A stretch of 64,000 bases of DNA, taken from Tyzzerella sp. Lineage in GTDB: Bacteria; Bacillota; Clostridia; Lachnospirales; Lachnospiraceae. Location: contig JAFTWA010000002.1 in assembly GCA_017465565.1 (NCBI GenBank), positions 1 to 64,000 of the forward strand, given 5' to 3'. The notes below the pieces were generated by a model that was not told the origin of the DNA, did not search any database, and worked only from the letters and a program-made list of their open reading frames with translations. Made by a program: the position numbers and the translations under genes. The stretch's first letter is position 1. Each line of letters opens with the position of its first letter. Shown piece after piece: positions 15,475 through 24,978 of this stretch.

Positions 15475-17064
15475 ATGACAATTATAATACTGGCGGTAGC
15501 GTTAATAATCTTACTCTGTGTTTTGGCCGAGAAGTTCTCAGATAAATTTGGTATGCCGGCACTGATACTTTTTATGTTTATCGGTATGCTTTTTGGAAGT
15601 GATGGTATCTTTGGCATTCCATTTGAAAATTTTAAGTTGGCGGAAAATATTTGCTCCATCGCTCTGGTATTTATCATGTTTTACGGTGGATTTAACACAA
15701 AGTGGGACGCGGCAAAGAGTGTTGCTTTGGAGTCGATATCACTTGCAAGCCTTGGGGTTGTAATTACGGCAGGGATTACGACTATCTTATGCCATGCAGT
15801 GCTCCGCTTGTCATTGGAAGAAAGCTTTCTGATTGGATCGGTGCTGGCATCCACTGATGCGGCCAGTGTGTTTGCAATTTTAAGAAAGAAGAATCTGAAC
15901 TTAAAGGATGGTACAGCATCTATTCTCGAAGTAGAAAGTGGTAGCAATGACCCAGTAGCTTATCTGCTTACTATCATTGCGATTGGAATTATCAATCAGA
16001 CGGATTCTGGAAATATATTTATCACCATCGCATTGCAAATCATTCTGGGTATCGTAATCGGTATCATTATGGCAAAGCTTTCGAGTTTTGTTATGACAAA
16101 AACAGGATTGATTTCTGAAGGTCTGGATATGATTTTTGTGATTTCCATGCTTTTAGTCTGTTATGGAATCACGGCCTTTCTTGGTGGAAATGCCTACCTC
16201 AGTGTTTATCTTTTTGGTATTTTACTTGGTAATAGCAAGATTAAACATAAACAAACTTTAATTCCATTTTTTGATGGTGTAACAAGCTTAGCTCAAATTT
16301 TGATTTTCTTTTTGATTGGGTTACTTACATTTCCACATCAAATGCCGGCGATTATTCCAACAGCCTTTGCAATCGTTGTATTTATTACCATTGTTGCAAG
16401 ACCTGTTGCTGTTTTTCTATTACTTCTTCCGCAAAAGTGCAGTTTGGGAAAATGTAGTCTGATTGCATTTGCGGGGCTTCGTGGAGCTGCTTCATCTGTG
16501 TTTGCAATTATGGCGGTTGCTGCCGGTGTGTCTATGAAGCAGGATTTGTTTCATATTGTGTTTACAGTTTCGCTTTTCTCGGTAGCTATTCAGGGGACGT
16601 TGCTCCCGTTTGTTTCGCAGAAGCTTGAAATGGTGGATGAAAATGCGGATGTCCGTAAGACTTTCAATGACTACCAGGAAGAAACCTCTCTTCAGCTTAT
16701 GAGAATGCATATTCCAGAAGGACATGAGTGGGATGGACAGAAGATTAAGAATGTCAACTTACCGACAGGTTCTCTGGCACTTATGATAAAGAGAGGAAAG
16801 GAAACCATTATCACAAAGGGAGATACTAGAATTCATGCTGGTGACAACTTGATTTTGAGTATTCCACCGTATAATACAAATGAGACTGAGAATTTAGAAG
16901 AACGTTATATTACAAAAGCGGATGAATGGTGTGACAAAATGATTGGAGAACTTCATTTGCCAAAGGATGTGTTGATTGCCATGGTAATCCGTGGCGAAGA
17001 ATCAATTATTCCAGACGGAAAAACAATGCTTATGGAAAATGATATAGTAGTCATGTTCCAATAG
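15475..17064 (+). CDS. CPA1-type potassium/proton antiporter with TrkA-C domains
   Basis: Residues 1-385 form about twelve membrane helices of a cation:proton antiporter, with the conserved GSVLASTDAASVFAIL and EVESGSNDPVAYLL stretches that contain the transport aspartates. Residues 400-529 are cytosolic and hold two TrkA-C (RCK-C) like units, which bind nucleotides or ions and gate transport; this is the NhaP2/CvrA layout. The protein probably exports K+ or Na+ in exchange for protons. It has its own promoter and is followed after 19 bases by an ABC exporter gene. The length is normal. Confidence 0.88.
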   Translation: MTIIILAVALIILLCVLAEKFSDKFGMPALILFMFIGMLFGSDGIFGIPFENFKLAENICSIALVFIMFYGGFNTKWDAAKSVALESISLASLGVVITAGITTILCHAVLRLSLEESFLIGSVLASTDAASVFAILRKKNLNLKDGTASILEVESGSNDPVAYLLTIIAIGIINQTDSGNIFITIALQIILGIVIGIIMAKLSSFVMTKTGLISEGLDMIFVISMLLVCYGITAFLGGNAYLSVYLFGILLGNSKIKHKQTLIPFFDGVTSLAQILIFFLIGLLTFPHQMPAIIPTAFAIVVFITIVARPVAVFLLLLPQKCSLGKCSLIAFAGLRGAASSVFAIMAVAAGVSMKQDLFHIVFTVSLFSVAIQGTLLPFVSQKLEMVDENADVRKTFNDYQEETSLQLMRMHIPEGHEWDGQKIKNVNLPTGSLALMIKRGKETIITKGDTRIHAGDNLILSIPPYNTNETENLEERYITKADEWCDKMIGELHLPKDVLIAMVIRGEESIIPDGKTMLMENDIVVMFQ

Positions 17065-17083
17065 AGAAAGAGGACTATGAGAA

Positions 17084-18817
17084 ATGAATAAAAATCTAAA
17101 GAAACTATTTAGTTACTATAAACCGTATAAAGGCATGTTTTTTGCAGACATGTTCTTTGCGATTCTTGGAGCAGCAGTTACACTGGTGATTCCGCTCATT
17201 GTGCGCTATATCACAAACGAGGTTGTGTATTATGAGATGGACAGAGCTGCACGAACCATATGGATGCTTGGCGGCTTTATGGTGCTTTTAGTAGCAATTG
17301 AGTTTGGATGTAACTATTTTATGATGTACTATGGACATGTGATGGGTACCAAGATGGAAGCCAACATGCGAAAGGATATTTTTGGACATTACCAGAAGCT
17401 TTCTTTTACGTTCTTCGATAATCGAAAGGTGGGAGAGCTCCTTTCCCGTGTAACAAGTGACTTGTTTGATATTACGGAGCTTCTTCATCACGGACCAGAA
17501 GATGTTGTTATTTCGGTTATTAAATTAGTGGGTGCGTTTATCGTTTTAATCAATATTGATGTACAGCTCACGATTGTGACATTTATTTTCATTCCGGTTA
17601 TGTCGATTTTTGCAGGATATTTTATTAAGAAAATGAAAAGAGCCTTTAAGGAAAACCGTAAAAGAATTGGAGATATTAATAGTCAAATTGAGGACAGTCT
17701 TGCAGGTATCCGTGTAGTAAAATCATTTGCAAATGAAGAAGTGGAGCTGGAAAAGTTTCAACAGGGAAATAAAAGGTTCCTGGAGTCTAAAAGGTTAACT
17801 TATAAATATATGGCGGGTTTTCATTCGGGACTTGGAGCCATGACAACCCTGGTAACTGTTTTTGTAATCCTGTCGGGTGTCAGCTTCTTGACAAAGGGTG
17901 CTATTGTTGTTACGGATTTGATTACGTTCTTGCTGTATATCAACAACTTTGTTGAGCCAATGAAAAAACTTATGAATTTTTCAGAGACGTTCCAAAATGG
18001 TTATGCTGGCTTTGAACGTTTCATGGAAATTATGGATATAGAACCAGATATAACCGATGCAGAGGATGCAATTTCTGTAGAGAATGTAAAGGGAGATGTA
18101 GCATTTGAAAATGTTTCCTTCCATTACGAAAGTAATAATGAAGAAGTGTTAAATCATGTAAGTCTAGATGTGAAGGCAGGAGAATATATGGCTCTTGTTG
18201 GTGCGTCAGGTGTTGGTAAGACAACGCTTTGCAGTCTGATTCCAAGATTCTATGAGGTGTCTGATGGTTCGATTAAGATTGATGGAATTGATATTCGTAA
18301 GATAAAGCTTCAGGACCTTAGAACACAGATTGGTATCGTGCAGCAGGACGTATATCTTTTTGGAGGAAGCATTCTGGAAAATATCCGATATGGGAAACCA
18401 GATGCTACTGACGAAGAAGTGATTCTTGCTGCAAAAAGAGCGAATGCCCATGATTTTATCATGAGTTTCCCAGAAGGGTATGAAACAGACATTGGGCAGC
18501 GCGGTGTGAAGCTTTCGGGAGGTCAGAAACAGCGGCTTTCGATTGCGCGTGTATTTTTGAAAAATCCACCAATCCTAATTTTTGACGAGGCTACTTCAGC
18601 CCTTGATAACGAAAGTGAAAAAGTTGTTCAAGAGTCCATGGAAGAATTGGCAAAAAATCGAACAACCTTTGTGATTGCGCACCGTTTGTCAACGATCCGC
18701 AATGCAGAGCACATTTTGGTATTAACAGAAAATGGAATTGAAGAAGAAGGCACACATGAAGAACTAATGAAAAAGGAAGGTGCTTATAAGGCGCTTTATC
18801 AACTGCAATTTCGTTAA
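17084..18817 (+). CDS. ABC exporter, fused permease and ATPase (MsbA/LmrA type)
   Basis: This 577-residue half-transporter has six membrane helices in residues 1-320 and a nucleotide-binding domain from about residue 340. Walker A is GASGVGKTT, the signature is LSGGQKQR, Walker B is ILIFDEATSALD, and the switch histidine is in VIAHRLSTI. It would work as a homodimer exporting lipids, drugs or peptides. No partner half-transporter is encoded next to it. It lies between the antiporter and a DUF2156 gene with gaps of 19 and 15 bases, so one operon through 22838 is likely. Confidence 0.9.
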   Translation: MNKNLKKLFSYYKPYKGMFFADMFFAILGAAVTLVIPLIVRYITNEVVYYEMDRAARTIWMLGGFMVLLVAIEFGCNYFMMYYGHVMGTKMEANMRKDIFGHYQKLSFTFFDNRKVGELLSRVTSDLFDITELLHHGPEDVVISVIKLVGAFIVLINIDVQLTIVTFIFIPVMSIFAGYFIKKMKRAFKENRKRIGDINSQIEDSLAGIRVVKSFANEEVELEKFQQGNKRFLESKRLTYKYMAGFHSGLGAMTTLVTVFVILSGVSFLTKGAIVVTDLITFLLYINNFVEPMKKLMNFSETFQNGYAGFERFMEIMDIEPDITDAEDAISVENVKGDVAFENVSFHYESNNEEVLNHVSLDVKAGEYMALVGASGVGKTTLCSLIPRFYEVSDGSIKIDGIDIRKIKLQDLRTQIGIVQQDVYLFGGSILENIRYGKPDATDEEVILAAKRANAHDFIMSFPEGYETDIGQRGVKLSGGQKQRLSIARVFLKNPPILIFDEATSALDNESEKVVQESMEELAKNRTTFVIAHRLSTIRNAEHILVLTENGIEEEGTHEELMKKEGAYKALYQLQFR

Positions 18818-18832
18818 ATAAGGAGACTAGTA

Positions 18833-19735
18833 TTGAGAGAAATAAAATTTAAAAAACCTGAAATGGAAGACCGTGAGCTTTTGCACGGCTACTTCAAAAA
18901 ATATCCCAGCCGCAGCTGCGAAAAAACATTTGTAAACACTTATCTGTGGGCGCGGTTTTATGGCGTGACGTATGCAATCGTCGAAAATACCTTGGTTTTT
19001 AAAAGTGGTATACAAAGCTTATCCTTTTCGTTTCCAATAGGGAAATCCGAAGATGTAAAAGCAGCAATTGAGACACTGAAAGCATATGCCAGGGAGCAGG
19101 GAGAGGCTCTTACGCTGTACCATGTAACAGAAACCCAGTTTTTACAATTAGAAGCGTGGTATCCAGGCAGGTTTGAATATACCTATAATCGTGATATCGC
19201 AGACTATGTATATGAGTCAGAAAAGTTAGCGGCTCTATCAGGCAAAAAGCTTCATGCAAAGCGAAATCACATCAATAAATTCAAAGCCACCCATGAGAAT
19301 TGGAGCTATGAGACTATGTCAGAGGAAAACCTGGAAGACTGTTTCCAGATGGCATTAAAATGGCGTATAGAGAATGGCTGCGAAGAGGATGAGGAGAAAA
19401 ATGCAGAAATGTGTGTGACTCTCAATTCACTTCGCCTGTTCAAGGAATTAGAGCTTACTGGCGGGGTTCTTCGAATTGACGGTGAGGTAGTTGCCTTTAC
19501 CATCGGGGAGCCTATCAGTGATGACACATTTGTAGTTCATATTGAGAAAGCATATGCTGATATTCAGGGAGCATATCCTATGATTAACCAGCAATTTGTG
19601 GAACACGAATGTATGCAGTATAAATATATTAACCGTGAAGAAGATACTGGCTCGGAAGGACTTCGAAAAGCGAAATTGTCTTACCGTCCGGCATTTTTAA
19701 TAGAAAAAGGAATTGCAAAGGAGAGAGTACAATGA
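18833..19735 (+). CDS. DUF2156 protein (GNAT-like aminoacyl transfer fold)
   Basis: The 300-residue protein belongs to DUF2156, related to the C-terminal domain of lysyl-phosphatidylglycerol synthase MprF. Visible family marks are KKLHAKRNHINKF near residue 143 and the acceptor-site run EEDTGSEGLRKAKLSYRPAF near the C-terminus. It has no membrane domain, so it is a soluble stand-alone form whose substrate is unknown. The start is TTG at 18833 with a strong AAGGAGAC site 7 bases upstream. Its stop overlaps the next gene's ATG by four bases, showing coupling to an aminotransferase. Confidence 0.8.
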   Translation: MREIKFKKPEMEDRELLHGYFKKYPSRSCEKTFVNTYLWARFYGVTYAIVENTLVFKSGIQSLSFSFPIGKSEDVKAAIETLKAYAREQGEALTLYHVTETQFLQLEAWYPGRFEYTYNRDIADYVYESEKLAALSGKKLHAKRNHINKFKATHENWSYETMSEENLEDCFQMALKWRIENGCEEDEEKNAEMCVTLNSLRLFKELELTGGVLRIDGEVVAFTIGEPISDDTFVVHIEKAYADIQGAYPMINQQFVEHECMQYKYINREEDTGSEGLRKAKLSYRPAFLIEKGIAKERVQ

Positions 19736-20919
19736 TTGCAGAAAAAATGAAAAGCATGGTAGCAAACAGTTCAGCGATTCGGGCAATGTTTGAAGAGGGA
19801 AATCGTCTGGCACAAATTTATGGCAGAGAAAACGTGTATGATTTCAGTCTTGGAAATCCAAATGTACCAGCTCCAAAGGCAGTAAAAGATGCTATAATCG
19901 AGCTGTTAAATGAAGAAGACCCAGTTGTGCTTCACGGATATACAAACAGCAATGCCGGATACCCGGAAGTAAGAGAAGCCGTTGCAGATTCATTAAACAA
20001 AAGATTTGGAACATCATTTGAAGGAAAAAATATTGTGATGACAGTAGGTGCGGCAGGCGGACTTAATGTTGCCCTGAAAATCCTATTAAATCCAGGAGAT
20101 GAAGTCATCACATTTGCTCCATATTTTGGAGAATACAGAAGCTACACAGCGAACTTTGACGGCGTGTTAGTTGCCATTTCACCAGATACAGAAACATTCC
20201 AGCCAAAACTGGATGAGTTTGAGGCAAAGATTACAGCCAAAACAAAAGCAGTTATCGTAAACACACCAAACAATCCAACAGGTGTTGTGTATCCAGAAGA
20301 AACGATTAAGAAAATGGCCGCCATCATGGAAGCGAAACAGAAAGAGTTTGGAACAGACATTTATCTTATTTCGGATGAACCATACCGCGAACTTGCTTAC
20401 GATGGAGTGGAAGTTCCATATTTGACAAAGTACTATGCGAATACAATCATAGGTTACTCATTTAGTAAATCTCTTTCACTTCCAGGAGAACGTATTGGTT
20501 ACCTCGTAATACCAGATGAGGCGGCTGACAGTGCAGATTTGTGCTCGGCAGCAGGCGTTGCTACACGTATTCTTGGATTTGTAAATGCACCGACATTGCA
20601 GCAAAAGATGGTTGTAAAATGTTTAAATGAGCAGACAGATATTTCTTATTATGACCGAAACCGTGAGACACTTTACAATGGACTCCTGGAATGTGGTTTC
20701 GAATGCATCAAACCAGAAGGAGCATTTTACTTATTCGTAAAATCACCGGTTGAAGATGAAAAAGCATTCTGCGCGGCGGCAAAGAAATACAATATCTTAA
20801 TTGTGCCAGGAAGCTCATTTGGCTGTCCGGGATACGTTCGTATGGCATACTGCGTTGCATATGAGACCATCGTAAATTCGTTACCAAAATTCAAAGAACT
20901 TGCAAAGGAATACTTCTAG
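19732..20919 (+). CDS. PLP-dependent class I/II aminotransferase
   Basis: The 395-residue enzyme has the fold-type I pattern of aspartate-type aminotransferases: NNPTGVVYPEE, the PLP aspartate region YLISDEPYREL, and the Schiff-base lysine in SFSKSLSLPGERIGY. It moves amino groups between amino acids and 2-oxo acids; the exact pair is open, though aspartate/2-oxoglutarate is common for this clade. It overlaps the DUF2156 gene and is directly followed, without any gap, by hisC, so they are translated together. The start has GGAGAGAGTACA upstream. Confidence 0.85.
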   Translation: MIAEKMKSMVANSSAIRAMFEEGNRLAQIYGRENVYDFSLGNPNVPAPKAVKDAIIELLNEEDPVVLHGYTNSNAGYPEVREAVADSLNKRFGTSFEGKNIVMTVGAAGGLNVALKILLNPGDEVITFAPYFGEYRSYTANFDGVLVAISPDTETFQPKLDEFEAKITAKTKAVIVNTPNNPTGVVYPEETIKKMAAIMEAKQKEFGTDIYLISDEPYRELAYDGVEVPYLTKYYANTIIGYSFSKSLSLPGERIGYLVIPDEAADSADLCSAAGVATRILGFVNAPTLQQKMVVKCLNEQTDISYYDRNRETLYNGLLECGFECIKPEGAFYLFVKSPVEDEKAFCAAAKKYNILIVPGSSFGCPGYVRMAYCVAYETIVNSLPKFKELAKEYF

Positions 20920-21978
20920 ATGAAAGCATATGAAAAAAATATCCGTAAGGTAGAGCCTTATGTGCCAGGCGAACAGCCTCAGCGTAAGGTGGTTAAACTG
21001 AATACAAATGAAAATCCATATCCGCCGGCACCTGGAGTAAAAGAGGCGCTGCTTTCTATGGATGTAGACAAAATGAGATTATATCCAGACCCAACAGCAG
21101 GGAATTTAGTACATACTTTGGCAGAATACTATGGGGTGGAAGATTCGCAGGTATTTGTAGGTGTCGGCTCAGACGACGTGCTTGCAATGTGTTTTCTGAC
21201 ATTCTTTAATTCAGAAAAGCCAATCCTTTTCCCAGATATTACTTATTCGTTTTATAAGGTGTGGGCAGAGCTGTACCGTATTCCATACGAATGCCCTGTG
21301 CTGGATGAAGATTTTAGAATTGTAAAAGAAGATTATTATAAAGAAAATGGCGGAATTATTTTCCCGAATCCAAATGCACCGACATCAATTTATGAGGAAC
21401 TGGATTTTGTGGAAGATATTTTGAAACACAATCAGGATGTCATTGTCATCGTGGATGAAGCATATATTGATTTTGCAGGGAAATCTGCACTGGAGCTCAT
21501 TGATAAATATGAAAATTTGATTGTGGTACAGACATTTTCAAAGGCACGCTCTATGGCGGGGATGCGAATTGGCTATGCCATCAGCAATCCGACCTTGATT
21601 AAGTACTTAAATGACGCAAAGTATTCATTTAATTCTTATACTATGAACCAGACATCACTGGTTTGCGGTGTGGAAGCAGTAAAAGATAAAGCCTATTTTG
21701 AAGAGCAGGTACAGAAACTTATCGATACCAGAGAATGGACGAAGGCGGAGCTCACGGCGCTTGGATTTACCTTCCCAGACTCAAAATCAAACTTTATTTT
21801 TGCAAAACATCCGAATTTTGTGGCAAAGGATTTATTTGAGGCATTGAAAAAAGCCGATATTTATGTTAGATTCTTTGGCGGAGCACGTACCAGGGATTAT
21901 CTTAGAATTTCCATTGGTACAAGAGAAGAGATGGAGACTTTGGTTTCTTTCTTGAAAGAATATATTCAGAATCATTAG
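20920..21978 (+). CDS. hisC: Histidinol-phosphate aminotransferase
   Basis: The 352-residue enzyme shows the HisC hallmarks: KLNTNENPYPPAP near residue 24, VDEAYIDFAG, the lysine in TFSKARSMAGMRIGY, and RDYLRISIGT at the end, whose arginine binds the substrate carboxylate or phosphate. It would convert imidazole acetol phosphate and glutamate to histidinol phosphate. No other histidine genes are close, and this family also serves aromatic amino acids, so the symbol reflects family rather than proven role. It starts on the base after the previous stop codon. Confidence 0.82.
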   Translation: MKAYEKNIRKVEPYVPGEQPQRKVVKLNTNENPYPPAPGVKEALLSMDVDKMRLYPDPTAGNLVHTLAEYYGVEDSQVFVGVGSDDVLAMCFLTFFNSEKPILFPDITYSFYKVWAELYRIPYECPVLDEDFRIVKEDYYKENGGIIFPNPNAPTSIYEELDFVEDILKHNQDVIVIVDEAYIDFAGKSALELIDKYENLIVVQTFSKARSMAGMRIGYAISNPTLIKYLNDAKYSFNSYTMNQTSLVCGVEAVKDKAYFEEQVQKLIDTREWTKAELTALGFTFPDSKSNFIFAKHPNFVAKDLFEALKKADIYVRFFGGARTRDYLRISIGTREEMETLVSFLKEYIQNH

Positions 21979-21989
21979 GGAGAATAAAT

Positions 21990-22838
21990 ATGTTGAAAAT
22001 GATTTTACAGGGGATGGCAGTCGGAGTTGCCAATATCATTCCAGGTGTCAGCGGTGGCACCATGATGGTAGCAATGGGACTTTATGATAAACTCATTCGT
22101 GCCATCACACATTTAAAAAGCGAATTTAAAAAGAGTTTACAGCTCTTGATTCCGATTTTTGCAGGGGTGGGAATTGCAATTGTTGTCTTATCCAGACTTT
22201 TTGAGTTCCTACTTGCAGAATATCCAATTCCAACAAACTTCGCATTCTGCGGGCTGATTGCAGGAAGCCTTCCATTTATCTTTAAGAAGGTAGAAGGAAA
22301 GAAGATTACAGTTGGAAAAATCATTCCATTTCTGGTTTTCTTTGCAATCGTCATTTTGATGGCAGTGATGGGAGAAACAAGCGGAAATGCAGCAGATGTC
22401 AGCTTCTCAGTTATAAATGTAATCAAGCTTCTGCTTGTTGGTATTGTTGCGGCAGCAACCATGGTTGTACCTGGGGTGAGCGGTTCTATGATGCTGATGC
22501 TCTTAGGCTACTATGATACAGTTCTTGCAACAATCAACGACTTTATCGATGCGTTGCTTGCATTTGATATGCCAGAACTTTTCCGTACAGTAGGAATTCT
22601 TGCACCATTCGGTATTGGAGTAGTTGTGGGAATTTTCTTGATTGCAAAAATGATTGAATTTATTTTTGAAAGAGCGGAAACACATGCATATTTCGGAATT
22701 ATTGGACTTATTATGGCATCACCAATCGCAATTTTACTTAATACAGACTGGAGCAGCTTCTCGTTTGTGACAATCGCTATAAGCGCGGTGACATTCGTGG
22801 CTGGGTGGTTTGTAGCCAGTAAACTTGGAGGAGAATAA
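21990..22838 (+). CDS. DUF368 membrane protein, polyprenyl-phosphate flippase (PopT type)
   Basis: The 282-residue protein has about eight membrane helices and the two DUF368 signature repeats: GVANIIPGVSGGTMMVAMG near residue 11 and a second VVPGVSGSMMLMLLGYYD near residue 158. The duplicated PGVSG loops imply inverted-repeat topology. DUF368 proteins (PopT) return undecaprenyl phosphate across the membrane for reuse in cell-wall synthesis. It closes the operon that begins with the antiporter; a terminator follows at 22848. The assignment rests on motif recognition and is good. Confidence 0.87.
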   Translation: MLKMILQGMAVGVANIIPGVSGGTMMVAMGLYDKLIRAITHLKSEFKKSLQLLIPIFAGVGIAIVVLSRLFEFLLAEYPIPTNFAFCGLIAGSLPFIFKKVEGKKITVGKIIPFLVFFAIVILMAVMGETSGNAADVSFSVINVIKLLLVGIVAAATMVVPGVSGSMMLMLLGYYDTVLATINDFIDALLAFDMPELFRTVGILAPFGIGVVVGIFLIAKMIEFIFERAETHAYFGIIGLIMASPIAILLNTDWSSFSFVTIAISAVTFVAGWFVASKLGGE

Positions 22839-22847
22839 ATACAAAAT

Positions 22848-22876
22848 AAGAGCTTCGTCAAACGAGGCTCTTTTTA
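22848..22876. terminator. Bidirectional terminator between popT-like and XRE genes
   Basis: AAGAGC-T-TCGT (22848-22858) pairs with ACGA-G-GCTCTT (22862-22872), followed by Ts on the + strand. The right edge overlaps the stop codon of the minus-strand XRE gene. Confidence 0.8.
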
Positions 22877-23221
22877 TTGTCTATCTCTTAGTTGTAATAA
22901 TTTTAATAGCTCTAAGGCATCTTGCTTAGATTCTGGACTCAGACTGCGATAAGTAATCATCAGCTCCTGTTCTAATGTCTTCTCATCAATCTTTGCCTTG
23001 ACCTTCGACTGTTGTTTTGGTGAAGTGGAGCCAGAAACAAGATAATCAATGGATACTTCAAAGTAATTTGCAATCTTTTCCAGCTTTTCATAATCAGGCT
23101 GATGATTTTTCGTCTCATAACCTGCAACGGTTGGACGAGATACTTGGAGATATTCCGCCAATTGCTCTTGTGTTACATCATTTAATTCTCTTAGATTTTT
23201 CAAAGTATTAGCGAAATTCAT
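22874..23221 (-). CDS. XRE-family transcriptional regulator
   Basis: The 115-residue protein has an HTH_3 domain in residues 6-62, with the recognition helix in SRPTVAGYETKNHQP and the usual YLVSGS ending of the domain. The C-terminal 45 residues may form a dimerising helix pair. The ATG follows CTAGGAGGGCGTC. It is divergent from the small membrane protein gene at 23398, and a repeated motif TCGATTAT...ATCAAC occurs twice in the region between them (near 23240 and 23284), which could be its operator. It would act as a repressor of itself and the neighbour. Confidence 0.85.
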   Translation of the reverse strand: MNFANTLKNLRELNDVTQEQLAEYLQVSRPTVAGYETKNHQPDYEKLEKIANYFEVSIDYLVSGSTSPKQQSKVKAKIDEKTLEQELMITYRSLSPESKQDALELLKLLQLRDRQ

Positions 23222-23339
23222 ATGACGCCCTCCTAGTGTTTCGATTATTTTATCAACTGTAATTCGAAAAAAGTTGAAATGTGTCGATTATCAACAATTG
23301 GAATAAAAAAGAAGAAATACGGAACAATAATAGAAAGCG

Positions 23340-23368
23340 TTGACACGAAAAGCGAAACTTCTTATAAT
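23340..23368 (+). promoter_or_regulatory. Consensus sigma-A promoter
   Basis: TTGACA (23340-23345), spacer 17, TATAAT (23363-23368): a perfect consensus promoter for the 143-residue membrane protein. Such strength fits a gene kept off by the divergent XRE repressor. Confidence 0.9.
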
Positions 23369-23397
23369 TTATGTAGATGAAATTTTGAGGTGAAAAA

Positions 23398-23829
23398 ATG
23401 GAAATGAAACAAAGAGACGAAAAGAAAAGAAGCATTTTGTGGAGAATCGTTACAATCGGGTCCACACTTATTATTATATTGGTTCTTGGATTTTTTATTA
23501 CCGATTCTGTATTCGGAAATCCTTTAGAAGGAGAATGGATAGCGGAAGAAAAAGGTTACTATCTCGAGATAGACGATGAGAATGAATTAACCGTAGAAGG
23601 AACTTTTAATGGAAAATTTCAAGAGATTGATTTGTTCTATACGATGGATAAGGCGGCTAAGACGATTACAATCCATGGAGATGCCGAGATTACAGCCCTT
23701 TGGACAACGGAAGAAACAAGTGAATATGGTGATGCGGGTTCTGTGACATTTGAATACAATTTGGAACGTAAGACACTTGTTTTAATCGATCCTGAATATG
23801 GAAATCAATTTACATTTACAAGAAAATAA
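23398..23829 (+). CDS. Hypothetical membrane-anchored beta-rich protein
   Basis: The 143 residues start with a basic stretch, one membrane helix (about residues 14-36) and an outside domain. In it, GEWIAEEKGYYLEIDDEN and the later strands look like a small lipocalin-like or DUF-type beta barrel. I do not recognise a named family. It has a consensus promoter, a GAGGTGAAAA ribosome site and its own terminator, so it is an independent gene under possible control of the divergent XRE protein. An envelope stress or membrane role is a guess. Confidence 0.7.
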   Translation: MEMKQRDEKKRSILWRIVTIGSTLIIILVLGFFITDSVFGNPLEGEWIAEEKGYYLEIDDENELTVEGTFNGKFQEIDLFYTMDKAAKTITIHGDAEITALWTTEETSEYGDAGSVTFEYNLERKTLVLIDPEYGNQFTFTRK

Positions 23830-23845
23830 TTCCGATTAGAACCGA

Positions 23846-23876
23846 ATCCCTCTATGAATACATGGAGGGATTTTTA
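23846..23876 (+). terminator. Terminator before ispG
   Basis: CCCTCTATG and CATGGAGGG form a 9-bp stem with loop AATA, followed by ATTTTTA. Confidence 0.8.
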
Positions 23877-23907
23877 ATGGAACACTATAAAAATGCGGAG
23901 GTGCCAT

Positions 23908-24963
23908 ATGAAAAGAGAAGAAACAAAAGTAATTCAAATAGGAAATGTGAAGATTGGCGGAGGCAATCCAATTGCAATCCAGTCTATGACAAACACGAAG
24001 ACCGAGGATGTGGAGGCGACAGTTGCCCAGATTCTTGCACTGGAGGCAGTGGGCTGTGAGATTATCCGCTGTGCGGTGCCGACGATGGAAGCGGCGAAAG
24101 CATTGGCTGAGATTAAGAAGAAAATTCATATTCCGCTCGTTGCAGATATTCATTTTGATTATCGTCTGGCGATTGCAGCAATTGAAAATGGTGCAGATAA
24201 GATTCGTATCAATCCAGGAAATATTGGTGACATGGAGCGTGTGCGCCAGGTGGTGGAAAAGGCAAAGGAATACAACGTACCAATTCGTGTTGGCGTAAAT
24301 AGTGGTTCTCTGGAGAAGAATCTGGTAGAAAAATATGGCGGAGTGACTGCAGAAGGTATTGTAGAGAGTGCGTTAGATAAGGTGCACTTAATTGAGAACA
24401 TGGGATATGATAATTTAGTAGTAAGTATCAAATCATCCGATGTATTAATGTGCGTGAAAGCTCATGAACTGATTTCTGAGCAGTGTAATTATCCACTGCA
24501 CATTGGAATTACAGAGTCAGGAACGGTTCTCTCGGGAAATATCAAGTCTTCAGTTGGACTTGGAATTATGCTTTACCAGGGCTTTGGAGATACGATTCGT
24601 GTGTCCCTGACAGGCGATCCATTGGAAGAAATTAAATCAGCAAAACTGATTTTAAAAACACTTGGACTTCGAAAAGGCGGAATCGAAGTTGTTTCCTGCC
24701 CGACCTGCGGAAGAACAAGAATTGACCTTATCGGTCTAGCAAATCAAGTGGAAAATATGGTGGCTGACATTCCGCTCGACATTAAGGTTGCAGTTATGGG
24801 CTGCGTGGTAAATGGTCCGGGAGAAGCGAAAGAGGCTGATATCGGAATCGCCGGTGGAGTCGGCGAAGGTCTCCTTATTAAAAAAGGAGAAATTGTAAAA
24901 AAAGTAAAAGAAGAAGAACTATTAGAGACTCTCAGACAGGAACTCCTCCACTGGGAGAAATAG
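23908..24963 (+). CDS. ispG: 4-hydroxy-3-methylbut-2-enyl-diphosphate synthase (MEP pathway)
   Basis: The 351-residue enzyme makes HMBPP from MEcPP in isoprenoid synthesis. It has the TIM-barrel part (IQSMTNTKTEDVEATV, RINPGNIG) and a C-terminal 4Fe-4S domain with CPTCGR and GCVVNGPGEAKEADIGIAGG, which give the three cluster cysteines and the glutamate ligand. The ATG at 23908 follows GCGGAGGTGCC; the upstream ATG at 23893 is too close to that site. polC starts 15 bases downstream and is probably co-transcribed. The length fits the short bacterial type. Confidence 0.95.
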   Translation: MKREETKVIQIGNVKIGGGNPIAIQSMTNTKTEDVEATVAQILALEAVGCEIIRCAVPTMEAAKALAEIKKKIHIPLVADIHFDYRLAIAAIENGADKIRINPGNIGDMERVRQVVEKAKEYNVPIRVGVNSGSLEKNLVEKYGGVTAEGIVESALDKVHLIENMGYDNLVVSIKSSDVLMCVKAHELISEQCNYPLHIGITESGTVLSGNIKSSVGLGIMLYQGFGDTIRVSLTGDPLEEIKSAKLILKTLGLRKGGIEVVSCPTCGRTRIDLIGLANQVENMVADIPLDIKVAVMGCVVNGPGEAKEADIGIAGGVGEGLLIKKGEIVKKVKEEELLETLRQELLHWEK

Positions 24964-24978
24964 AAAAGAGGAAAACTT

